From Mesotoga sp. BH458_6_3_2_1 (lineage in GTDB: Bacteria > Thermotogota > Thermotogae > Petrotogales > Kosmotogaceae), in assembly GCF_003664995.1 (NCBI RefSeq), contig NZ_JFHL01000002.1:496001-560000 (forward strand): a DNA stretch of 64,000 nt. Reading direction: 5' to 3'. A program made the position numbers and the translations under genes. The notes under the pieces are model-generated. The model was not told where the DNA came from, made no database searches, and was given only the letters and a program-made list of their open reading frames with translations. Shown here piece after piece: positions 58,701 to 63,308 of this stretch (position 1 is its first letter; each line of letters opens with the position of its first letter).

Positions 58701-61445
58701 GGACCTCTGTCGTACACAATAACGATTCTTCCGAAGAACCTCACGCCAGGCCAGCTTGAGACAGCTTTCGATTCGATTCAGATACCGGTCGGCGTAATTG
58801 AAGCCGGTGATTACGCGATAATTGTCGGAACAAAGTCCTCCCTTGCTAGAGCACAGGAGCTCGTTTCCTCCCTGAGGATTGGAATTGACGCGAGCGGAAC
58901 GTCGGCCGACGGTTCGATATCGTACGTGACATTTGGCAAGCCGGAAGGGACAGAAATTGACCAGTTCGAGACAATTGCAGGACTAATGGAGCTTAAACTG
59001 AAATTCGAGCCGGTCGGAGACAGGGTCTTCATGATAGGTACGGGGGAGGATATAGGCGAATTCGAGCAGGTTCTCAACGGGCTTGTGAGCGAGAAGGCCG
59101 GAATAGTAAATGAATTCAGATTCGCAAAGAAGCTTTCCGGAATCGATGCAGATACGCTCGAAACTTATCTGCTCGCGAAAGAGATTTCGCTTTCCGGAGT
59201 GTTCGATGTGAGCGGTGGGTACCTTATAATTGGCACCAGAGAGTCCATTGACGAAGCCCAGGCAGTAATTGATTACCTTGCAGACAATCAGCAGGTTTAC
59301 TTCGCATATGTAGATTTGCCTTCGACATTGACGTCTGAAGTACTCCAGGCAATGGTTAATGAACTGATGCTTGAAGTAACGTTTACTCAAATCACTCAGT
59401 CAAGGTATTTGTTGATAGGTCAGCTAAACGACATTGATAGCATGAAGAGTATTCTGTCAGATGCTGTAGTCGGAGAATCAGTGTTTCTAGATTACGAGAT
59501 AGTTGTTGTTAGTCAAGAGTTCAACGATTTTCTTGTTGATGAAAGAATCAGAGAGGATTTGGATAGTTCTTTGGATAGCATTGGTGTATCTACTTACATA
59601 GGCAAGTTTGATGACCGACTTCTGATAGTGGGCGAGAAAACACATGTAGATGTAGCTAAGAAGCTGATTAGTGAGCTTGATAAAGCGGCGTCGCTTTCTG
59701 GGATAGAAGAGAAGATAAAGATTGAAGATCTTCCACCCGTCAGTGGCTGGAGCATAGAGCAAATAACACAGTTCCTGGAGGCGGCGGAGATTCAGCTAAG
59801 ATCGATTATAGAGTACTCGGGCAGACTCATCGGAATTGGAACTCAAGTCGGACTTGAAAACGCGAGAGCCGCGCTCAGTATCCTCGCAGTAGATTCGAAG
59901 CGCGAATCGGTAAGAATCGAGAAAACTCTAGTTACCGAGATGCAACTCAGAGAGATTATCTCCAAGCTAGACCTCAAAGTTGAGTTTGTGGACCTCGAAC
60001 GCCAGTGGCTGCTAATCGGTGAACCAGAGTCACTTATGATTGTCATTAGGACAGTTGAAGAGGCGGCCGCCGACAAGGAGATCTCAAGATACATCACCGA
60101 TCTGACTGTCAATCCTCAAGAACTTGCCGATCTTCTTAGAGAATCAATCGAGGGAATAACTGTTCAGACCTTCGACGACCTTCAGATGCTGTTGATCAAG
60201 TCAAAGAGCTCAGCTCTGCTCGATGCGGCGGAGAAGATGGTCAAGGACGTTCAGGATTCGAGAAAGGCCGTCGATCCCCTGGAGAAAGGAGTCTTAGTAA
60301 CGGGTTCCACGGTCAGAATAAACGTGGCCGACCAGGATCTAGAGTCTCTTCTCAGGATAGTTGCTGATAAACTCGGTATTTCACTCCTTTTTGTGGACAA
60401 GATTGTCGAGAACGTGACCATGTCTGTTGAAGGCCTTACCTGGGACGGGCTGGTGAAGGTTATCAATGCTACAAAGCCTGTCGAGATAAGCAAAATCGAT
60501 GACATCTACGCAGTCACGAAGAAGGAACAGAAGGCCGGAGAAGAGCCTACCGATGTTGAGCTTGTTTACCGTGTCTATCACAATGTCGAAGAGGTAACAA
60601 GATTGATTGAGTTCTACGGAGGCGAGGTTCTTTCCGATCCAGTGAACGGCTACATTGTTGTGAGAGGGCTTGCGAAGTCCAGGGTAGACAACATCTTCGA
60701 TGAGATCGGATCTTCTCTCTCGCAGCCGAAGAAGCAGGTAAGAATAGAGACAAGACTTGTCGATAAATCCCTTGTGGATGAGCTTCAGAGAGAATTCAAG
60801 ACTGCGATAGGCGTTAACAGTCCTGAGATTCTGCTAGAAAACGGCTCGATCGATCTAGACTTCAGAATCATTGACTATCTGGATATAACACAGCTCATCG
60901 ACGATATTGTCAATACTGCGACAGCAAGGATAGAAGCTGATCTTAGCAATAGAGACAGTGATTCCGATCTCATATCCAGCCCTTCCATTGTCTCCATGAG
61001 TGGCGAAGAGGCAAAGATTCACATTGGAGATACAATTCCATATCTCGTTCGAACAATTGAGTACATCGAGGGTAACCCGGTGGAGATAGAGACTATCGAG
61101 TACCTTAATACCGGAGTGGAGTTGAGAATAACTCCTACCGTCAACGATGACGGAAAGATCCTGCTTGACCTCTACATAAAGGTTAGTGAGCCCGAGAAAT
61201 ATGTCGATGGAACAAGAACTCTTTATGGTGAGAAGACCCGGGAAGCAAATAGCAGGTTAATAATCTCAAATGGGAACACTTTGACAATTGGAGGACTAGT
61301 AGCAAATAAGGATACGGTGACAGTCAATAAGATGCCTTTCTTAAGCGATCTACCCTTCATTGGCAAGTTGTTCACTACGGAGAACAGAACATCCGACAAG
61401 AGAGAATTGGTTATCTTCATCACCGCGGAGGTGGTTGAGCCGTGA
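49779..61445 (+). CDS. giant repeat-expanded secretin (PilQ/GspD-like), 3,888 residues
   Basis: Starts at GTG 49779 (or GTG 49788, six bases after GGGGTG). A signal peptide (residues 5-24) is followed by an AMIN-like beta domain (about 30-125), an STN-like domain (about 125-225) and several divergent N-type domains to about 660. Residues about 661-3504 are roughly 43 units of about 66 residues, each a beta-alpha-beta-beta-alpha pattern like secretin N1 domains. Then come an STN domain (about 3505-3585), one normal N1 domain ending YGGEVLSDPVNGYIVVRG plus a short stretch, and the barrel (about 3650-3888) with ISSPSIVSMSGEEAKIHIGD, LNTGVELRITPTVNDDGKIL and the end PFLSDLPFIGKLFTTENRTS. Usual secretins have 400-900 residues. 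Last gene of the pilus-like operon; the stop overlaps the Memo gene. Confidence 0.9.
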   Translation: MIRVRRIAVIFLVLGFFCIGVSNQLNSVIPSMDAESVTVTMIFNDTVTDYNIQSNPSKTIYSLALNGVSGRDMNLPLRMGPVEGLWTRQDPKRLSVNVALLIPAIDEPEVKIMGNVVTLRFFRSKINVDIEKFTTYGMTVSTAMTYLFSEEMLDLSYVISPSVRNEEVIVGFSLAMPEDILRNILTSLGDRIAYSYFTDGTFYLGTPEEVQDLVNAFWKTYIGVEFNAEGESVSEQIERLRKALPVNSFIEYLPNEASLMVFGDLQTHMTLSAALTTNTVTREYTVPWEITNIDIEPLTAYYELAIKLNSTLFSDSLTVTGIPEFNKLIFSGNAAQVDALYEYIDLYKEYVTSQDLDSSKTRKTITLPDNFFLIEDILKLGSVSGSGLTEDKTLVGTIFSILQSYAVYEDLSVDRTFEPIGKVTFELPNYLVPVLQKVTDSFSEISTDVSYTIVNYHLTIEESILSQVQRITGAAIESLGERKGYIIKGSKSSIGTAEYLLSLFTGIAFENYASTYLELKANDSFEEVSAFLRTFYAAQGLVEDEYTVEQIADRLVFMYAPSEIMEKAVIELEQHEKQIYRITRQSILEISPEVYSSGLGELLQTILVENETVSFIESAGLLVIRAYPDRLAEIESVIEERIPRITEMVENRISSQETRLSLQIMAIPGWDIEKFRAYLNDFLGSDLYSEITLTTSGSGYIVIASQPVLEAISTEAEKLRGFENPSYRLESSIPSLAQFELLLEKLGIAVTIVPVENQFMIVGSKENVEEASKLVRQLSSGLPVQGDVSDTAVDYEFTFINLPYGEVEGISELLNKLSLSVEFVNTPTGVAVVATKERLEKAMEVINSVLSRIETIETGPRSYSLIDIEPAMVSSLSEILSRLGYEIDLVETPAGIIGIGVEAQLARAKSIVEEILKKETSSLPQQGDGDRSYLIISSKPEIEIASLNSVISVFSFDLVITAVYDKIVVVGDSYDLQLFRGLYNEILTSESVEGAFVSKELSGVPGWDSDRLLSYLGVVLGVEKTASVSLVQTASGYIINCPQSILESIESEFERLRSIESPSYSIERRMPTLDEMNSLLLRLGIIVDILKVDDYFVIVGSSASVEQAKELVSRLLEVIGDESESKQTAFQVSRISSEDMSAFNEIFSSIGMQVKLLESPSGILIIGNGDEVSRAIEVADSILEKRASTVDSEIVFDFVPVSSDEIQDYSLIFEKMGLNAELLSSPSGVIVIGSSEEVAEAKSVVQLIAEQKQQFDTTEEKRNDSTFVRRVAGWSDEVFSSYLRDFLNEDQYSRVSISPSVSGYIVAGPVELLQSIEAEVSRLQEIQDPHFVVQRGLPPLDQLETLIEALGIKVEIIPVEDKYLIVGNRESVVQTDQIIDQLIEAIYPEGKPVEDAVVSKTFIFLPVRPEDAAPLETVMERLGITSELVQISTGVIAVGSEKELLKTLDVVESVMAHSESVTAELELNYRFVDVRSDSIEQLLPIIERLNIGIELLDTPTGVVAIGSDPELDRAEELIEAINARATEDVPLQDKYESYLLLPISAGITVQSLEPALELLDYRVFAVSVADKIIAIGGEEDLLKFKALYMQLQAVEVDREERISLDIKAIPGWDIVRVSEYLRLFLGVDDFDRISIVPSSTGFVALIPRALMDTVETEISRLREFEDPAFTVLERIPPVEDLEGLLSRLGVLVDLVSMGSSTIVIGSGDDVQRTGRIIDQLLDSVTYDVTAPEAIEYSVLDISADDMSSFNAIFERLAIDVSLISSPSGVIAIGSQQAVARTATVVEDILSRRTTQQVYEPIYAFTGIPSADMSSYQTILDKLNSGVELLQSATGVLMIGDGDKVQEALKTVNAILEREALFDESEGQPDRVSNVAALVPGWNDDKYASYFTDFLGIDDFSRISITPSTSGYIVIGPEEVVSRLVAEASRLAEIEDPFFVIEDSLPAIDQLDTLLDRLGLRVTILPVENKYLIVGIKESVEKTVELIKMFRSDVEAPVSSRKYDYLIMPANEGSFETIRQVLSELKIDATALSFGSNVILVGYGEDLEDAASVVNSINERTVILATDKELKYSFTEIPNDRIDEFTAILDSLKLDVELLSSPSGVVLVGTEEEAAKANEVIRSVLSKAEQDETVESRFFNNPAGWEEGKLVAYLRGFLGEKDWSKVSATPVQSGYLLVGPSEILNRIHSETVRLAGLEKPYYEIVETVPSIQNLQAMLEKMGLAVTVVTVDGRSMVIGPESDVLQTVKVFGELAEGIVLPRGDEPDVFDFVEIPSEEVESFRTIFARLGIRVDLLSTPTGVIVVGQKDSISKALETMTSILSRREVQVADGEQSYVVVEIREGFDLASAQSVISAFSIDSYPLSVAGKLVIIGAEKEIARFVQLRNDIISEHKVTVIVPREVTIEELNGIISTLGLEMSVLEIRGSFVVYGKEGEIEQVKDILSRLTSDEPSDKTQEMRIFTGIYQSTDFLNQLLSSMGSSLKIYGEGDRIVAVGSADDIEMFESLMQEIGSEPSAVELTAKFYPRLEGWTGETLAEFFRAMNFAVEVFHESSQGYLLIGPADELNRVPDIMDGLELKTRRLTTLYPVPSGMTFEELREILVSAGFSFSYTRLGQSMSISGLEDDVNMAVALLDEVIRSGLGKGVSYRLIELPVDLTLEKLEKIMSDMALDISSVQVDGEVMLIGPDSDLRTAKEIVEYLTPEDPSVDEQRIYSVIPLGEGLALAEISALVESLSLSVEILPVGGDIVVIGTESNVDRFRELVSSISATLGIESVESPEYSIVEKVEEISIDQFRELLASLNIPVKIVEVSDYLVFIGSSENNGKAVDLFSRFETEDKEPVVEEIEFITLSLPEGFDLNSLSTIFDKLDFKVDLNSVGNVLLLIGRKDSIENAQALVEKLVQVSTGESGEKNVFEILEPKEGVSAELLNQLFRLIGIDVEILEGDTALVFVGSQTDVEMALEVYDSLGKTAQVDEGPLSYTITILPKNLTPGQLETAFDSIQIPVGVIEAGDYAIIVGTKSSLARAQELVSSLRIGIDASGTSADGSISYVTFGKPEGTEIDQFETIAGLMELKLKFEPVGDRVFMIGTGEDIGEFEQVLNGLVSEKAGIVNEFRFAKKLSGIDADTLETYLLAKEISLSGVFDVSGGYLIIGTRESIDEAQAVIDYLADNQQVYFAYVDLPSTLTSEVLQAMVNELMLEVTFTQITQSRYLLIGQLNDIDSMKSILSDAVVGESVFLDYEIVVVSQEFNDFLVDERIREDLDSSLDSIGVSTYIGKFDDRLLIVGEKTHVDVAKKLISELDKAASLSGIEEKIKIEDLPPVSGWSIEQITQFLEAAEIQLRSIIEYSGRLIGIGTQVGLENARAALSILAVDSKRESVRIEKTLVTEMQLREIISKLDLKVEFVDLERQWLLIGEPESLMIVIRTVEEAAADKEISRYITDLTVNPQELADLLRESIEGITVQTFDDLQMLLIKSKSSALLDAAEKMVKDVQDSRKAVDPLEKGVLVTGSTVRINVADQDLESLLRIVADKLGISLLFVDKIVENVTMSVEGLTWDGLVKVINATKPVEISKIDDIYAVTKKEQKAGEEPTDVELVYRVYHNVEEVTRLIEFYGGEVLSDPVNGYIVVRGLAKSRVDNIFDEIGSSLSQPKKQVRIETRLVDKSLVDELQREFKTAIGVNSPEILLENGSIDLDFRIIDYLDITQLIDDIVNTATARIEADLSNRDSDSDLISSPSIVSMSGEEAKIHIGDTIPYLVRTIEYIEGNPVEIETIEYLNTGVELRITPTVNDDGKILLDLYIKVSEPEKYVDGTRTLYGEKTREANSRLIISNGNTLTIGGLVANKDTVTVNKMPFLSDLPFIGKLFTTENRTSDKRELVIFITAEVVEP
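51759..53570 (+). repeat. nine-unit block, copy 1 (W-B-C-D-E-W-B-C-D)
   Basis: From the unit around Trp670 to the one before Trp1274, 604 residues. Its order matches copy 2 at 53571-55391: both contain the optional E unit in the first but not the second half. This suggests duplication of a 1.8-kb block. Confidence 0.65.
53571..55391 (+). repeat. nine-unit block, copy 2 (W-B-C-D-E-W-B-C-D)
   Basis: From the unit around Trp1274 to the one before Trp1881, 607 residues. The E-type unit (around residues 1535-1595, with VSVADKIIAIGG) corresponds to that of copy 1 (TAVYDKIVVVGD). A four-unit W-B-C-D group follows. Confidence 0.65.
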
Positions 61446-62269
61446 TAAGGAGACCCGTTGTCAGCGGGAAATTTTACGCAGATGACGGAGAGGATCTTAA
61501 AAGCCAGATAAAGAATTGCTTCTTACACCCAGTGGGACCTGGAAGCCTTCCTGTAACTTCTGAGAGGCGTGAAGGGACGATCGGCCTGATTGTCCCTCAT
61601 GCCGGTTATATGGCGAGCGGTCCAGTCGCTGCATGGGCCTACTGGAAGGCCTCTTCGCTTATGAGGCCCGCGACTGTGGTGATAGTAGGACCAAACCATA
61701 CCGGCCTGGGAACACGACTCTCATTGTGGCTTGACGAAGCCTGGGAAACGCCCCTGGGTAGTGTGGAGATAGACCATGAACTAGGAGAGAGAATCATAGC
61801 CATGTCAAATGGGATGATAGTCTCCGATACTGCTGGGCACCTATATGAACACTCCATAGAAGTTCAGCTTCCCTTTCTGCAATTCCTTTACGATGATTTC
61901 AAAATCGTCCCGATTATCATGACGGATCAGAGGCTGGAAACGGCTTTGATGGTGTCAGAAATTCTGGAGAAAGTGTCGAGTGAACGGAAGGATCTTCTGA
62001 TAATTGCGTCATCGGATTTGAATCATTACGAGTCCCATGAGATTACCATGGAAAAAGATAGCGAACTTGTCGGTCTTCTGATAGAAAGGAAGTATAGAGA
62101 GGCCTTCGATGTCTCGAGGGAAAGAAGAATAACTGCCTGTGGTTTAGGTCCTATAGTGGCAGTTAGGGAGTCCTTTGAGTCTATGGATGTGCTCAGCAAT
62201 ACGACGAGCGGTGAGGTAATAGGAGACAGGTACAGGACGGTTGGTTACTTCGCAGCTCTGCTGCAATAA
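61442..62269 (+). CDS. Memo-family protein (AmmeMemoRadiSam system protein B)
   Basis: 275 residues from GTG at 61442, overlapping the secretin stop; GCGGAGGTGG upstream. MIRRPVVSGKFYADDGEDLK, IVPHAGYMASGPVAAWAYWK, VVIVGPNHTG, HSIEVQLPFLQFL and IASSDLNHY are typical of the Memo/class III extradiol dioxygenase-like fold, with His residues at the metal site. Bacterial members often occur with a radical SAM gene and an AMMECR1 gene; neither is here. Function unknown; I recall the same neighbour pair (Memo next to a secretin) in Thermotoga maritima. Confidence 0.9.
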   Translation: MIRRPVVSGKFYADDGEDLKSQIKNCFLHPVGPGSLPVTSERREGTIGLIVPHAGYMASGPVAAWAYWKASSLMRPATVVIVGPNHTGLGTRLSLWLDEAWETPLGSVEIDHELGERIIAMSNGMIVSDTAGHLYEHSIEVQLPFLQFLYDDFKIVPIIMTDQRLETALMVSEILEKVSSERKDLLIIASSDLNHYESHEITMEKDSELVGLLIERKYREAFDVSRERRITACGLGPIVAVRESFESMDVLSNTTSGEVIGDRYRTVGYFAALLQ

Positions 62270-62327
62270 CATCATCTGGAAAGGGAGCGCATAACTCGCT
62301 TTGCCTTCGGTGTGTCACTAAAACCCA

Positions 62328-62336
62328 TGCTATAAT
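62328..62336 (+). promoter_or_regulatory. extended -10 promoter for the small outer-membrane protein gene
   Basis: TGC followed by a perfect TATAAT at 62331-62336, 22 bases before the GTG at 62359. No matching -35 at 16-18 bases. The 89-base gap 62270-62358 otherwise shows only a weak stem (AGCG/CGCT) after the Memo gene. Confidence 0.5.
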
Positions 62337-62358
62337 TTCGATGAACTGGAGGTGTTAT

Positions 62359-62862
62359 GTGAAGACCTTAGTCGTGTTCCTGATGGTAGTAATCACGGGA
62401 TCTCTTGGTTTTAGTTCGTTGATTATAGATGGTATGCACTATTCCGGCATAGCTTCGGCAAGTGGAGAGCTTGTTTACGATGGAATTAATGCGGCATATG
62501 TCATTAGCCAAATTGGAAAGAACTCATTCGAACTTGGAGGAAACTTCTCCTTTCTATCTCCATCTTCTTCTGAAGAGTTCTACAAGAGTGGTAATTTCAA
62601 CACGATATTGAAAGTATTTGCAGGGCAGGCATACGATTTGACCGAAAAATCGGCGGCGGGACTAAGAGTTGTTTCCAGAGTCGGCCTAGTGACGGCGAAC
62701 TTTGACAAGTTTGGGATCTTCTTCTCGATTACCCCGGTTATCTACATTCGGGTAGGTTTTCTTTCCTTCGGAGTTTCGCTGGGAGTTGAACTTGAGCAGT
62801 TCTTCGGAATGGAAACTCTTCCAGTTTTTCATGCGGGCGGTGAGATTACTTACCGTTTCTAG
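62359..62862 (+). CDS. putative small outer-membrane beta-barrel protein
   Basis: 167 residues from GTG at 62359, six bases after GGAGG; ATG 62341 overlaps no site. A signal peptide (KTLVVFLMVVITGSLGFS) precedes alternating hydrophobic strands (FELGGNFSFL, AAGLRVVSRVGLVTANF, FFSITPVIYIRVGFLSF, FGVSLGVELEQFF) and a final GGEITYRF with a terminal Phe, the sign of outer-membrane barrels. No family recognised. Its own promoter suggests separate expression. Confidence 0.6.
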   Translation: MKTLVVFLMVVITGSLGFSSLIIDGMHYSGIASASGELVYDGINAAYVISQIGKNSFELGGNFSFLSPSSSEEFYKSGNFNTILKVFAGQAYDLTEKSAAGLRVVSRVGLVTANFDKFGIFFSITPVIYIRVGFLSFGVSLGVELEQFFGMETLPVFHAGGEITYRF

Positions 62863-62873
62863 CGGAGGTGAAT

Positions 62874-63308
62874 ATGAGAGAGTTGGCTGTTGTGAAGGAG
62901 CTTGAAGGAGATATTGTGCTCCTCGAAAAAGCTCGTACCGAGGCCTGTTCAACTTGTGGCTCGAAGAACAGTTGCAGTGTCTCGTTAAGTGAGAAGAAGG
63001 TTACTATAAAAGCGATGAAAAATGGAGTGGAGGTTCATTCGGGAGATACAGTTGAAATCGAGACTGGAAACCTGAGTGCAACCAGAGTATCAATGATTGT
63101 ATACGGGATTCCCCTTGCCGTTTTCCTTGTTACACTCATAGTGATGAATACGATTTTGAGATCCGAGGGACTTGCCCTCGGAGTTGCCTTTGCTTCCATA
63201 GTGGTGGTCTATACTCTAATTGCAGTCTATGACAGAAAGAACAGAGAGAAACTCATGCCGAAGATTATCAGGAAGGTGGAGCTGCCGGATGGATTCATTG
63301 TTCGATGA
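62874..63308 (+). CDS. RseC/MucC-like membrane protein
   Basis: 144 residues from ATG at 62874 behind GCGGAGGTG. The N-terminal domain has a C-S-T-C ... C pattern (EACSTCGSKNSCSVSL), then KNGVEVHSGDTVEIETGNLS, followed by two adjacent spans (about residues 70-92 and 98-115), the usual layout of RseC (SoxR-reducing/sigma-E related) proteins, which in some bacteria accompany Rnf-type electron transport. No rnf gene is in the window. Stop overlaps mutS2 by 20 bases. Confidence 0.8.
   Translation: MRELAVVKELEGDIVLLEKARTEACSTCGSKNSCSVSLSEKKVTIKAMKNGVEVHSGDTVEIETGNLSATRVSMIVYGIPLAVFLVTLIVMNTILRSEGLALGVAFASIVVVYTLIAVYDRKNREKLMPKIIRKVELPDGFIVR

Larger units (their letters stand above)
51759..60290 (+). 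repeat. tandem N-domain-like units in the giant secretin, higher-order pattern
   Basis: About 43 protein-level repeats (residues about 661-3504). A W-type unit carries PGWD or AGW, then YL..FLG and SGYIVIGP, and ends with RL..IE.P. It is followed by B (LP..DQL..LL..LG, then PVE.KYLIVG), C and D (SSPSGVIVIGS or TPTGV...IGS), and sometimes E (SVAGKLVIIG or VADKIIAIG). The tandem Trp codons are residues 670, 1007, 1274, 1612, 1881, 2144 and 2529: spacings 337, 267, 338, 269, 263 and 385, that is 5, 4, 5, 4, 4 and 6 units. After 2529 the order becomes irregular. Repetition is at protein level; the DNA copies are strongly diverged. Confidence 0.85.

Noticed and set aside
51759-60290. Repeat array as an assembly or cloning artefact
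   Set aside because: The copies differ at most DNA positions, the frame is unbroken for 11.7 kb and both ends fit a secretin; an assembly error would give near-identical copies or frameshifts. Long reads would still be useful.
49934-60753. Many minus-strand and alternative-frame open frames of 60-171 codons inside the giant secretin gene
   Set aside because: They lie opposite or across a single continuous, domain-rich frame, lack ribosome sites and have the low-complexity composition expected of shadows.
62270-62300. Terminator after the Memo gene
   Set aside because: The only stem (AGCG/CGCT plus two G-T pairs) is weak and is not followed by a T-run.
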